A DNA stretch of 64,000 nt. It comes from Bog-473 sp963721585 (GTDB lineage Bacteria > Actinomycetota > Acidimicrobiia > Acidimicrobiales > RAAP-2). Positions 43,022 to 52,180 of the stretch are shown here, in pieces. The position numbers were made by a program, and so were the translations under genes. Each line of letters starts with the position of its first letter. Within the stretch, counting starts at the first letter, position 1. The stretch covers positions 1 through 64,000 of the forward strand of contig CAVRJN010000004.1 in the NCBI GenBank assembly GCA_963721585.1, in the 5' to 3' direction. The notes under the pieces are model-generated. The model was not told where the DNA came from, searched no databases, and saw only the letters and a program-made list of their open reading frames with translations.

Positions 43022-43777
43022 TCACACTTTGGGCTCTCCGCCTACGTCGGGATCCTCACCCGTGTCGACGAGGTCTTGGGCTATATCGCGCAGCTTGATA
43101 TTGAGGTGCTGCGAGGCCCTGCGCAAAATATCGAATGCCTGGTCCGCGCTGATTCGTTCTCGCTCCATCAGGATCCCCAGGGCCTCGCCGATTACCTCAC
43201 GCGTTCGTAACGCGGCCGCAAAGCCAGCCTCCCGGCGCTCTTCGTCTTCATGGGAATACGCGGCGGAGAGGGCAAGGCTCGCCAGTGAGGAGAGGATGAC
43301 GGCTTTGGCCCGGTCGACAACCCCGAATGCGCTCGGAAAGCGAGCGTATAAGTTCACCGCGCCGCGGTGGCCATCAGAAGTCAGCGGGAGAGCCAGCGCA
43401 CTACGGATGCCGATTGTCGCTGCCCCCGATGCGAAGCCGGGCCAGCGAGTATCAATACTCAAGTCCTCGGCGTAGAAAACCAGTCGGTGCGTGATGGCGT
43501 CGAGGCAAGGCCCCTCGCCAGAGAGATGCTGGAGCGCGTCGGCTTCCGTCACGATGGGATCGGTGTACGCGGGGGTCACGACCACATCGCCGTCGAAAAG
43601 GAAGATCCCGGCCCAATCACACCCGTCGATGGTGGAAACGGCTGTGGTGACCACACTGTCCAAGGTGTCGACGACGTTGCCCGCAGCGAACAGCGTCTGC
43701 CCCGTCTCGGCAACGACTTCGGCGAGTTCGGCGAGACTGTCACTTTCGATGGAGGGCAGACCTTCGGCAAACTCCAT
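43022..43777 (-). CDS. GAF-ANTAR regulator, second copy
   Basis: The product is 251 aa. The GAF domain (about 25-170) includes 'CDWAGIFLFDGDVVVTPAYT', 'SGEGPCLDAITHRLVFYAED' and 'IGIRSALALPL'. The ANTAR domain (about 180-240) reads 'ALRTREVIGEALGILMERER', 'ADQAFDILRRASQHLNIKLR'. It is more distant from the other two members. A sensory RNA-binding regulator of stress genes is the family role. Confidence 0.85.
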   Translation of the reverse strand: MEFAEGLPSIESDSLAELAEVVAETGQTLFAAGNVVDTLDSVVTTAVSTIDGCDWAGIFLFDGDVVVTPAYTDPIVTEADALQHLSGEGPCLDAITHRLVFYAEDLSIDTRWPGFASGAATIGIRSALALPLTSDGHRGAVNLYARFPSAFGVVDRAKAVILSSLASLALSAAYSHEDEERREAGFAAALRTREVIGEALGILMERERISADQAFDILRRASQHLNIKLRDIAQDLVDTGEDPDVGGEPKV

Positions 43778-44123
43778 AGTCAGGCTCCCGTCGCTTCACT
43801 CCTCCGAGGGACTTTCAAGAGACACCCTCCCCAACAGAGCACCCGTGCCGAAAATAACCTGTATTCGGGGCCGGCGCTGATGCTGCGACCCCTTTCCGCT
43901 CTGTTTCGCAAATCACCCAATCCCGGCCAGTCACAGCCCCCGAAGCCGCCGAGCGGTGGCGTCGGATACCGCGCCGCCACTTGTGGTCCATCACCCGAGC
44001 TGGGACCAACGGGCCTGGTCAGCAAGGTGGCTCTGGTGCGGCCGCCGCGCCGATTCCGGCGGGTGGGGGCGGCGGCCTGACCTGATCCCACCGGATGTCA
44101 CCCCCACCCGGCACAATGCACTT
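43778..44123. other. Divergent promoter region
   Basis: About 345 bp between the second GAF-ANTAR gene (minus) and the nuclease gene (plus). The plus frame is open from 43956, but the added residues look non-coding. No specific operator was recognised. Confidence 0.4.
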
Positions 44124-45983
44124 GTGGACGCCATCGAGATCAGGCTGAGGGACTCCTCCTTCGCCAAGACCTGCCCCCAGCGCGTCCAGCTCGACGTGCT
44201 GCAGCCCTGTGAGCCGCTGCCCGACCCGCCGTTCCTGCAGATGCTCTACCGGGCCGGCAACGAGCACGAGGACGACACCTTCGCCCTCCTCTTCGAGGGC
44301 GTGGAGGGGGCGGTCGTCATCGGGGCGGAGGACCTCAGCGACCGGGAGTGGCAGACCATGCAGGCCGTGAAGTCCGGGGCGCGGGTCATCGCCGGCGGAC
44401 GGCTCCCGGTGGACCACGAGTCGCACCGCGTCGGGCAGCCCGACCTGCTCGTGCGGCACGGTGAGGGCTATCTCCCCGTCGAGGTCAAGTCGCACAAGGC
44501 GCTCGAGGGCGTCCGCAAGGAGGGGTCCGGGACGGCGCTGGTCTCCGACGTCACGACACCCTTCCTCGATGCGGCGGTGATCGATGCCGGGCACAATCCG
44601 CGCAAACATCTCGGCGACCTGATGCAGCTGGCGCACTATCGAGCGCTGCTCGACGCGGCCGGCATCGGCTCGCCCGGGTGCTTCGCCGCCGGCGTCTGCG
44701 GTTCCGAGGGCGTCATCGTGTGGCACGACCTGGCCGCGCCGGTGCTCGATCCGCCGGAGTACGTCGCCGACCCACCCGCCGCGCAGATCAGTGCCATGAC
44801 GCGTTACGAGGTCGAGTTCGCCCACCGCGTCGGGATCTACGGAGCAGCCGAGGCCCACTTCTTCGACGAGGTCACGCCCCTGCTGGCCGAACCGGTCGTC
44901 TGCGAGCAGTGCGACATGTGCCGCTGGCGGGAGTGGTGCGGTGAGCGGCTCGAGGAGGTCGCCGACCTGAGCCTGATCAGCGGGGTTGGCGCCAGCCGCC
45001 GGACCCTGTACAAGTCCCACGGGATCGACAACCTCCATGATCTCGCCGCGCTCGACTGGCCGACGGCCGAGCTCGTCCGTGCGAAGGTCGATGTGGACGG
45101 GCTCCGTGCGAAGGCGGCGGGACTCCCGGGGTCGACCCCGCTCGCCGAGGTCATCGCGAACCGGCCGAAGCAGGTCGAGGTCCTGGTGGAGCTCGGCCTG
45201 GAGACGGTGGCCGATCTCGAGGCGATGGATGCGAAGACCCTCGCCGTGTGCGCGGCGGGTGCGTCGAACACGGCCGGGCAGATCGAGCTGGCCCGGGCCC
45301 GCGTCGGTGCGGCGCCGGCATACCGCAAGCGCGGCGTCGACCGGATCACGGTGCCGCGGGGCGACATCGAGGTCGACATGGACATGGAGAACACCAACGA
45401 AGGCTGCTACCTGTGGGGCGCCCTCGTCACCGATCGCCGCGGTGCGGTGCCGACGGCCCGGTACCTGTCCTTCGCCTCGTGGGATCCCGACATCGAATCC
45501 GGCGAGCTGCTCGCCTTCAAGGACTTCTGGTCGTGGTTTACCGACGAGCGGGCGAAGGCTTCGGGTGAGGGGGCCTCGTTCAACGCGTACTGCTACAGCA
45601 AGAGCGCCGAGCAGGGGCAGATGACCCGGATCGCCGACAGGCTTGGCCTGCGCGACGAGGTCGACGAGTTCTGGGCTTCCGACGACTGGGTCGATCTCTT
45701 GGATGTGGTCCGGGCGCAGCTGGTCACCGGCCGCAGCATGGGACTGAAGGAGACCGCGCCCATGGCCGGATTCGCCTGGCGATCCGGCGACAGCGCCGGC
45801 ACACTGGCGATGGTCAAGTACGACCAGGCGGTCGACGAAGAGGCGGGTCCCGCGGGACGAGCAGCTGCGCAGGGGTGGCTCCTCGAGTACAACGAGGACG
45901 ACGTGCGGGCGACGGCCGCCTTGCGGGACTGGCTCGACGGGCCGGCGCAGGAGCTTCCCCCGATCGAGACGGTGCCGGGCTGA
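44124..45983 (+). CDS. TM0106-type RecB-like nuclease with RNase H-like domain
   Basis: From GTG 44124 the product is about 619 aa. A RecB/Cas4-like PD-(D/E)XK domain has 'GQPDLLVRHGEGYLPVEVKS' and a C-terminal cysteine set 'CEQCDMCRWREWC' that may bind an iron-sulfur cluster. Helix-hairpin-helix-like repeats follow ('ISGVGASRRTLYKSHGIDNL'), then an RNase H-like exonuclease domain ('EVDMDMENTNEGCYLWGALV' to 'EYNEDDVRATAALRDWL'). The family acts on nucleic acids; its exact role is not known. It stands alone. Confidence 0.85.
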   Translation: MDAIEIRLRDSSFAKTCPQRVQLDVLQPCEPLPDPPFLQMLYRAGNEHEDDTFALLFEGVEGAVVIGAEDLSDREWQTMQAVKSGARVIAGGRLPVDHESHRVGQPDLLVRHGEGYLPVEVKSHKALEGVRKEGSGTALVSDVTTPFLDAAVIDAGHNPRKHLGDLMQLAHYRALLDAAGIGSPGCFAAGVCGSEGVIVWHDLAAPVLDPPEYVADPPAAQISAMTRYEVEFAHRVGIYGAAEAHFFDEVTPLLAEPVVCEQCDMCRWREWCGERLEEVADLSLISGVGASRRTLYKSHGIDNLHDLAALDWPTAELVRAKVDVDGLRAKAAGLPGSTPLAEVIANRPKQVEVLVELGLETVADLEAMDAKTLAVCAAGASNTAGQIELARARVGAAPAYRKRGVDRITVPRGDIEVDMDMENTNEGCYLWGALVTDRRGAVPTARYLSFASWDPDIESGELLAFKDFWSWFTDERAKASGEGASFNAYCYSKSAEQGQMTRIADRLGLRDEVDEFWASDDWVDLLDVVRAQLVTGRSMGLKETAPMAGFAWRSGDSAGTLAMVKYDQAVDEEAGPAGRAAAQGWLLEYNEDDVRATAALRDWLDGPAQELPPIETVPG

Positions 45984-46017
45984 CCCGGGAGGCCGGTCGC
46001 GGCACCTCGTATCAGCG

Positions 46018-46893
46018 CTACGCGGGTTCCCAGGTGGTGTGCCGTGCGAGGTCGATGAACCGCTCGGCCGCCATGGAGAGTTCGAGATCCTGGTGGACGA
46101 ACCCGACGGCGACGGTCTGAGGGGGCGTGAACGGCCTGAGCTCGATGTCCTCGTGCGCGGCCACGACACAGCGATAGGAGAGGAAGGACCCCATTCCGGC
46201 CTGGGCGGCCGCGATCCACGCCCCGCGGTCCTCGAAGACGACCGTCGACTGAGGCGTTGTCCCCGTCGCCTTCATCGCCGTGTCGTTGATGAGCTCACGG
46301 CGTCCCGAATCGGGCGGCGGCACGATCAGCGGCTGCAGCACCACGTCATCCCACGTCACTTCTCCCGGGAGATCGGTGCCCACCGGTGAGACGAAGACCA
46401 CTTCGAGTTCGGCGACGGGTACACCGGTCAGCTCATCGTCGGTTGCCAAGGGGGTCATCTCGCTGAAACCGATCTCCGCCGTCCCCTCGTGGACGATCCG
46501 GAGCACGTCCTCGGCGTCGTCGGCCCGGCACACCCTGATGACGAGACCGGGTTCGCACCGCCGGAGCTCACTCAGGGCTTTGGTGAGGAGCAACCCGTTC
46601 GTGGGCGTGGTGGCGATGACGAGCTCGCGCCTGTCCCTCACCGCCAGCGCCGTCTGCGCGACGACATCGAAGGCGGCGAGTGCGTCCCGCGCCGCGTCCA
46701 CGATCAGCTCGCCCGCCTCGGTCACCACCAGGCGCGTGCCCGAAAGCGCGAACATGGTGACCCCGTGCTCGGTCTCGAAGGCGTGGACAGAGCGCGAGAT
46801 GACCGGCTGCGTGACACCCAGGGACCGGGCTGCGGCGCTGACCGATCCGAAGTCGCAGACTGCGACGAGGTAGCGCAGCTGCTGGACGTTCAT
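46018..46893 (-). CDS. LysR-family transcriptional regulator
   Basis: The product is 291 aa. The N-terminal winged helix reads 'MNVQQLRYLVAVCDFGSVSA' and 'AARSLGVTQPVISRSVHAFE', followed by a LysR substrate-binding domain. It is divergent from the secreted phosphoesterase gene, 94 bp away, which is the classic position of a LysR regulator and its target. The effector is unknown. Confidence 0.9.
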   Translation of the reverse strand: MNVQQLRYLVAVCDFGSVSAAARSLGVTQPVISRSVHAFETEHGVTMFALSGTRLVVTEAGELIVDAARDALAAFDVVAQTALAVRDRRELVIATTPTNGLLLTKALSELRRCEPGLVIRVCRADDAEDVLRIVHEGTAEIGFSEMTPLATDDELTGVPVAELEVVFVSPVGTDLPGEVTWDDVVLQPLIVPPPDSGRRELINDTAMKATGTTPQSTVVFEDRGAWIAAAQAGMGSFLSYRCVVAAHEDIELRPFTPPQTVAVGFVHQDLELSMAAERFIDLARHTTWEPA

Positions 46894-46987
46894 GTCCGCA
46901 GAGCATAGGTGCTATGCCCAGAGTGGGACTTGTGGTGATCCGAACTTGATGGTCTTGTGGTGGCCTTCCAGAGTGCGGGGGTCATCG

Positions 46988-49216
46988 ATGACGGGTCTGA
47001 GGCAGAAACTCACGGGAGGCGCCGCGGGCGCGCTCCTGGTGCTGGCCACGGCAACGTTCGGGCAAGTTGCGACGGCGACCGGGTCGGGAGCTCAGGCCCC
47101 GGTCGTGCGCGCCGCACTCGCTCCGGGCTCCATCAACAACGTGCTCGTCATTGAGCTCGAGAACGAGGACGCCACGGAGACGTTCGGCTCCGGTTCCGTG
47201 GCGACCTACCTCAACGGGACGCTGGTTCCGAAGGGCGAGTTGCTGGAGAACTACTACGCCACCGGCCACGTGAGCCTGGACAACTACATCGCCCAGATCT
47301 CCGGGCAGGCCCCGACCCCCCTGACCGACTCGGACTGCAACCTGACCCAGTACGTCAATGTGACTCCGGGGACCGACGACCCGAACAGCGCAACCTATCC
47401 GGGGCAGGTCGACGGCAACGGCTGCATCTACCCGGCGCCGACCGCCACGACGAACGGGGCACCGACCATCGCCAACCAGCTGGACGCGGCCGACCCCCCC
47501 AACGCCACCACCCACGTCGCCTCGTGGCGGGAGTATGCCGAGGACATGGGCAACGATCCGACGCGAGACGGAGGAACGGCCGACCCGCTCGGCGGGACCG
47601 ATTGTGCCCACCCGACCGTGGGCGGAACCGACGGGGCTGCCGTGGCCGAGGCCGGTGATGCATACGCCACGCGGCACAACCCGTTCATGTACTTCCATTC
47701 CATCATCGACAACACCGCCGAATGCAATGCCAACGTCGTCCCGCTCGGGACGGTTGCGGTGGGAACGCCGAGCACGTTCAACGGCTCACCGCTTCCCGAC
47801 ACGTTCAGCGGCCACCTGGCCAACGACCTCTCCAGCGAGGCGACGACGCCCAAGTTCGGGTTCATCACCCCGAACCTCTGTGACGACGGCCACGACGCCA
47901 CCTGTGCCGGCACCAACCTGGAGGGAGGCAAGACCGGCGGGTTGACGGCGGCGGACATCTGGTTGAAGCACTACATGCCGCTGATCATGGCCTCGCCGTC
48001 GTACCGGTCGGGTCAGATGCTCGTGGTCATCACCTCCGACGAAGGTGACGACACGGACACCACCGCGTGCTGCAACGAGCAGCCCGGTCCGAATTGGGCC
48101 TTCCCCGGTCACAGCCCCCTCCTGGGCGCGGCGCCCACCACGCCCGGTGCCGATCCCGGGGGCGGGAGGATCGGGGCGCTGCTGCTCAACTCCTCCTTCA
48201 TACAGCCGGGGACCGTCGACACCACCGGGTTCTACAACCACTATTCGGCCTTGCGCAGCTACGAGGACCTGCTCGGATTGACCACGGGCGGCACGGATGG
48301 AGAAGGGCACCTCGGGTTCGCGGCCGCAGCCGGGCTGACGCCCTTCGGGCAGGACGTCTTCCAGCCGGCGGAGTCGCCGACCATCAGCACCAACCCGCAG
48401 AGTCAGTCGGTCGTCACGGGGGGATCGCTGACCTTCGCCGCGGCGGCAGACATCACGACACCGACGATCCAATGGCAGGCCTCGGTCAACGCTGGGGCCA
48501 GCTGGCTCAACCTGTCCGGCGCGACCAACCCCACCCTTACCGTCGGGCCACTCACGGCTTTCGAGAACGGATGGGAGGTCAGGGCCATCTTCACCAACTA
48601 CAAGGGATCGGCGACGACGAGCGCCGCAACGATCACCGTCACCGCACCGACGACGGGTGTCGTCGTGCCCTCGAACGGTGCCACGTTGTCGGGGAATCAG
48701 TACCTCGACGCCGTCGCCTCTTCAGGGGTGAGCGGGGTCAGGTACGAGCTGACCGGGGGCAGCCTGAACGACACCGTGATCGCCACGGCCACCCCGACCA
48801 TCTACGGGTGGCTCGCAAGTTGGAACACCACAACTGTGCCCAACGGGACGTACACCCTGCAGAGCGTGGCTTCGTCAGGGGGGCTCACCGGCACCAGCCC
48901 GGGCGTCACCATCAGTGTCGACAATCCGGCACCGACCACGAGCGTCGTGGTGCCGTCCAACGGTGCCGCGTTGTCGGGGAATCAGTACCTCGACGCCGTC
49001 GCCTCGCCGGGGGTGACCGGGGTCACGTACGAGCTGACCGGAGGAAGCCTGAGCGGCACCGTGATCGCCACTGGCACCCCGACCATCTACGGGTGGCTGG
49101 CGGCGTGGAACACCAGCACCGTGCCGAACGGGCCTTACACGTTGCAGAGTGTCGCCTCGTACGCCGGGGGCGTCAGCGGCGCGAGTGCTCCCATCACCAT
49201 CTCGGTCTCGAACTGA
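46988..49216 (+). CDS. Secreted phosphoesterase with Ig-like repeats
   Basis: From ATG 46988 the product is 742 aa. A signal peptide ('GGAAGALLVLATATFGQVAT') is followed by a phosphoesterase domain of the phospholipase C/acid phosphatase type: 'NVLVIELENEDATETFG', 'DNYIAQISGQ', 'LVVITSDEGDDTD' and 'GHSPLL', which hold the expected metal ligands. After residue ~470 come an Ig-like segment and two near-identical repeats of about 90 residues (each with 'SGNQYLDAVAS' and 'TPTIYGWLA.WNT'), likely beta-sandwich modules for cell-surface or polymer binding. It may be controlled by the divergent LysR gene. Confidence 0.85.
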   Translation: MTGLRQKLTGGAAGALLVLATATFGQVATATGSGAQAPVVRAALAPGSINNVLVIELENEDATETFGSGSVATYLNGTLVPKGELLENYYATGHVSLDNYIAQISGQAPTPLTDSDCNLTQYVNVTPGTDDPNSATYPGQVDGNGCIYPAPTATTNGAPTIANQLDAADPPNATTHVASWREYAEDMGNDPTRDGGTADPLGGTDCAHPTVGGTDGAAVAEAGDAYATRHNPFMYFHSIIDNTAECNANVVPLGTVAVGTPSTFNGSPLPDTFSGHLANDLSSEATTPKFGFITPNLCDDGHDATCAGTNLEGGKTGGLTAADIWLKHYMPLIMASPSYRSGQMLVVITSDEGDDTDTTACCNEQPGPNWAFPGHSPLLGAAPTTPGADPGGGRIGALLLNSSFIQPGTVDTTGFYNHYSALRSYEDLLGLTTGGTDGEGHLGFAAAAGLTPFGQDVFQPAESPTISTNPQSQSVVTGGSLTFAAAADITTPTIQWQASVNAGASWLNLSGATNPTLTVGPLTAFENGWEVRAIFTNYKGSATTSAATITVTAPTTGVVVPSNGATLSGNQYLDAVASSGVSGVRYELTGGSLNDTVIATATPTIYGWLASWNTTTVPNGTYTLQSVASSGGLTGTSPGVTISVDNPAPTTSVVVPSNGAALSGNQYLDAVASPGVTGVTYELTGGSLSGTVIATGTPTIYGWLAAWNTSTVPNGPYTLQSVASYAGGVSGASAPITISVSN
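48655..49213 (+). repeat. Two tandem coding repeats in the phosphoesterase gene
   Basis: Two units of about 280 bp, starting near 48655 and 48940, share long identical runs such as GTCGGGGAATCAGTACCTCG. They encode the two C-terminal Ig-like modules, so they arose by recent internal duplication. Confidence 0.7.
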
Positions 49217-49225
49217 GGTCCCGGC

Positions 49226-50008
49226 TCACGCGTCCGCCGTCAGCGATGCTTCGCGGCTCGTCGGTACCCGGGTCGGGGTCAGGCCGGCGCGGGCGCTGGC
49301 GAGGGCAAAGCGGTGCGCGTCCCGCACGGCACATCCGCCGTGGTCGTTGTTGAAGTAGACGTAGACGTCCTCGTCGTCGTCCCACAGGTCAGCGAGGCGG
49401 GCGGCCCAACTCGTGAGGGCCCTCCGTCCGTAACAGGGGGCCGGGCTGGCCCGACCCTCGTGCAGCCGCAGATAGCCCCAGTCGGCCGTCCTCCAGAGCG
49501 GGGACTTCCGTTGCGGCGTGTCGCTGAGGCAGAGGGCCGCTCGGTGCTGCGCCAAGATATCGGCCACTTCGTCGCTGTACCAGGAGTCGTGGCGCGGCTC
49601 GAACGCGACCCTGACGTCCGAGGGAAAGGTCCTGAGGGTCGCGGCCAGGCGCTTCGGATCGGCCTCGAAGTTGGCGGGCAGCTGCAAGAGGATGGGCCCC
49701 AACTTGTGACCCAGGCCACTCGAGCGGCCAAGGAGCCTCCGCACCGGTTCCGCCGGCTCGCTCAGACGCAGCACGTGGGTGAGATACCGGCTGGCCTTGA
49801 GGCTGAACACGAAGTCATCGGGCGTGGAGGCATACCAGCGTTCGAAGGTGGACCGTTCGGGCAGCCGGTAGAAGACGTTGTTGACCTCGACGGATTGGAA
49901 CCGTTCGGCGTAGAAGGAGAGCCACTTGTCCTGAGCCAGACCGTCCGGGTACAGGCGGCCCCGCCAATCGGCGTACTGCCAACCGGAGGTGCCGATGATC
50001 ACGCCCAC
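49226..50008 (-). CDS. DUF72 (YecE-like) protein
   Basis: The product is 260 aa from GTG 50008. Family marks are 'VIIGTSGWQYADWRGRLYPD', 'FQSVEVNNVFYRLP', 'FSLKASRYLTHVLRL', 'LGPILLQLPANF', 'AFEPRHDSWY' and 'YVYFNNDHGGCAVRDA'. It is a TIM-barrel of unknown function that is widespread in bacteria. The gene converges on the phosphoesterase gene with 9 bp between the stops. Confidence 0.9.
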   Translation of the reverse strand: MGVIIGTSGWQYADWRGRLYPDGLAQDKWLSFYAERFQSVEVNNVFYRLPERSTFERWYASTPDDFVFSLKASRYLTHVLRLSEPAEPVRRLLGRSSGLGHKLGPILLQLPANFEADPKRLAATLRTFPSDVRVAFEPRHDSWYSDEVADILAQHRAALCLSDTPQRKSPLWRTADWGYLRLHEGRASPAPCYGRRALTSWAARLADLWDDDEDVYVYFNNDHGGCAVRDAHRFALASARAGLTPTRVPTSREASLTADA

Positions 50009-50106
50009 GGGGAGCAGCTACCCCCGTCCGGCCCCGTGAAACCATCACGGTGCATGGGCACGCAGACCAGGACATCCAAAGAGGCCAAGCCCGTGAATCA
50101 CACGGC

Positions 50107-51618
50107 CTAGAGAACGAGGTGCTCCATGGCCTCGGGGTTCTGCATGTTCTCCTCGATGTGCCGCTTCTGCTCCTCCGCTGATTCGTTCGTGCGCAGCAGC
50201 AGTGGGGAGACGAGCAGGCCGAGAAGCACGCAGCCGGCCGCGATGTAGAGCGCCAGCTGGTAGCCGACCGTCAACGAGTGGATCGCGGCGTGGCCGCTGG
50301 CGAGGAGGGACTTGGTCCGGTTCGCCGCGATCGTGCTCAGGAAGGCCAGCCCGATGGCGCCCGCCATCTGCTGCGACACGTTGACCACGCCCGAGCCGAG
50401 GCCGGCATCCTCGCTGGGCACCTCCGACATCCCGATCTGCAGCAGCGGCATGAACGAGACGCCGGCGCCGGCACCCAGCAACAGGAAGGCGATGAAGATC
50501 TGGGGGAAGTAGCTGGCGTGCTGGCCCGCGGCGCCGAACAGGACCAATCCCACCGCGGCCATGGCCATGCCCGGGTACATCACGACCTTGGAGCCGAAGC
50601 GGTCGACGAGCTTCGCCGTGATGCCGGTGGAGAGGGCCGCCATGACCAGCGCCTGCGGGAGGAAGGCCAGGCCGGTCTTCACCGGGCTGTAGTGCAGCAC
50701 GTGTTCGAAGTAGAGCGCCCCGATGAAGAACGTCGAGAACATGCCCGTGATGAGCAGGCCGCGGATGACGGCCGAGCCGGTCAACGTGCGCAGCTTCAGA
50801 ATGCGCAACGGCATGATCGGATTGGCCAGGCGCGACTCGAGCACCATGAAGACGACGAACAGGACGACGGCGAGGCCGAGGATCCCCAAGGTGTGCGCCG
50901 AGGCCCAGCCGTACGTCGTCGCGGTCACCACGCCGTAGATGGCAACCATCACCGAGATGGTGATGAGGGCGGACCCCACCCAGTCGATGCCCTGCTTGAT
51001 GCCCAGGCCGACGTTCTCCACAATGAGGAAGCGGCCAAGGACGAGCGTGGCGATGCCGATGGGCACATTCACGAAGAAGATCCAGTGCCAGCTCAGGAAC
51101 TGGGTCAGGACGCCTCCGGCGAGGAGGCCGATGGATCCGCCGCCGACGGCGACGAACACGTAGGCGCTCATCGCCTTGCCCCGCTCGAGCGGGCTCGGGA
51201 ACTCGGTGACGATAATGGCGACGATCACCGAAGACGAGAGCGCCCCGCCGATGCCCTGGATGAACCGGGCGGTGATGAGCATGGTCTGGCTGTCGGCCGA
51301 CCCGCAGGCGATGGAGGCGAGCACGAACAGGCCCACACCGGCCAGGAAGACCTTCTTGCGGCCGATGAGGTCGCCGAGGCGGCCGGCGAGCAGGAGGAAG
51401 CTGCCGAAGGAGATGAGGTAGGCGTCGACGACCCAGGTCAGGCCGGACTGGCTGAAGCCGAGGCTCTTCTGTATGTCCGGGAGCGCCACGTTGACGATGG
51501 AGCCGTCGAGGGCGTTCATGAACATGGCCAGGCAGACGACGACCAGGGCGACCCAGCGCCGGCGGTCGCCGGCTGCGCTCGAGTCCCGGGGAATGGTCCC
51601 TACCTCTTGGATAGTCAT
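50107..51618 (-). CDS. MFS drug efflux transporter, DHA2 (EmrB/QacA) family
   Basis: The product is 503 aa with about 14 membrane helices. Marks include 'FMNALDGSIVNVALPDIQKS' in TM1, 'LLAGRLGDLIGRKKVFLAGV' (motif A) and 'RFIQGIGGALSSSVIVAIIV' (motif C-like). It exports drugs or toxic compounds using the proton gradient (family knowledge). It is divergent from a MarR regulator 58 bp away, with an inverted repeat over its own start codon. Confidence 0.92.
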   Translation of the reverse strand: MTIQEVGTIPRDSSAAGDRRRWVALVVVCLAMFMNALDGSIVNVALPDIQKSLGFSQSGLTWVVDAYLISFGSFLLLAGRLGDLIGRKKVFLAGVGLFVLASIACGSADSQTMLITARFIQGIGGALSSSVIVAIIVTEFPSPLERGKAMSAYVFVAVGGGSIGLLAGGVLTQFLSWHWIFFVNVPIGIATLVLGRFLIVENVGLGIKQGIDWVGSALITISVMVAIYGVVTATTYGWASAHTLGILGLAVVLFVVFMVLESRLANPIMPLRILKLRTLTGSAVIRGLLITGMFSTFFIGALYFEHVLHYSPVKTGLAFLPQALVMAALSTGITAKLVDRFGSKVVMYPGMAMAAVGLVLFGAAGQHASYFPQIFIAFLLLGAGAGVSFMPLLQIGMSEVPSEDAGLGSGVVNVSQQMAGAIGLAFLSTIAANRTKSLLASGHAAIHSLTVGYQLALYIAAGCVLLGLLVSPLLLRTNESAEEQKRHIEENMQNPEAMEHLVL

Positions 51619-51634
51619 GATTTCGGGACTATCC
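51609..51634. promoter_or_regulatory. Probable MarR operator
   Basis: GGATAGTC (51609-51616) and GACTATCC (51627-51634) form a perfect 8-bp inverted repeat with a 10-bp spacer. It covers the start codon of the efflux gene in the region divergent from the MarR gene, the usual place for autoregulation and efflux repression. Confidence 0.6.
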
Positions 51635-51676
51635 TATAGGGGTGATCGATGAGGCCATGCAGGTAGGCTCAGCGTT

Positions 51677-52123
51677 GTGAGCCCTCGAGCCGCGGCCCGT
51701 CATTCCACGGGGACGATCGTGCTCCTGACCCGGTTGGCCAGGGCGGTCTACCTGCGCAGTTCCGTCGACCTCGTGGGCATGGCGCTGCGCAACATGGTCG
51801 TCCTCGCCTACCTGCGGGACCACCCCGGCGCCTCGCAACAGGCCATGACCGAGCAGCTCTCGATGGACTCCAACACCGGCGTCCTCGTCCTCAACGACCT
51901 CGAGGACCTGGAGTACGTGGAACGGCGGCGGGACCCCGCCGATCGGCGGCGCCATCTCGTCGACATCACGGACGCCGGCCTCGAGGCGCTCGAGGAGGCC
52001 GAGCTGGCGCAGGGGAGCATTGAGGACGAGATCCTGTCGGGGCTCGACGAGTCGGAGCGGGAGTCGTTCCGTGCACTGCTGGTGAAGGCGCTGGAGGATC
52101 ACGATCCTCCGTCCAAGGGCTGA
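51677..52123 (+). CDS. MarR-family transcriptional regulator
   Basis: The product is 148 aa from GTG 51677. A winged-helix core reads 'MVVLAYLRDHPGASQQAMTE', 'SNTGVLVLNDLEDLEYVERR' and 'DPADRRRHLVDITDAGLEAL', the last being the DRR wing motif. It is divergent from the MFS gene and very likely represses it until a ligand binds. Confidence 0.92.
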   Translation: MSPRAAARHSTGTIVLLTRLARAVYLRSSVDLVGMALRNMVVLAYLRDHPGASQQAMTEQLSMDSNTGVLVLNDLEDLEYVERRRDPADRRRHLVDITDAGLEALEEAELAQGSIEDEILSGLDESERESFRALLVKALEDHDPPSKG

Positions 52124-52180
52124 ACCCACCTTCTGTTTCCAGAGGGGGATCCCGAACTGATGGGCGACCCGCCCGCTGGG

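Noticed and set aside
44019..46169. Very long minus-strand open frame opposite the RecB-like nuclease gene
   Set aside because: The plus strand has clear PD-(D/E)XK and RNase H motifs; the minus frame is open only because the DNA is GC-rich and its residues (many Arg, Gly, Pro) show no family pattern.
50278..51639. 453-codon plus-strand frame opposite the MFS gene
   Set aside because: It has very high Asp/Gly/Arg content and mirrors the hydrophobic codons of the transporter; not a protein.
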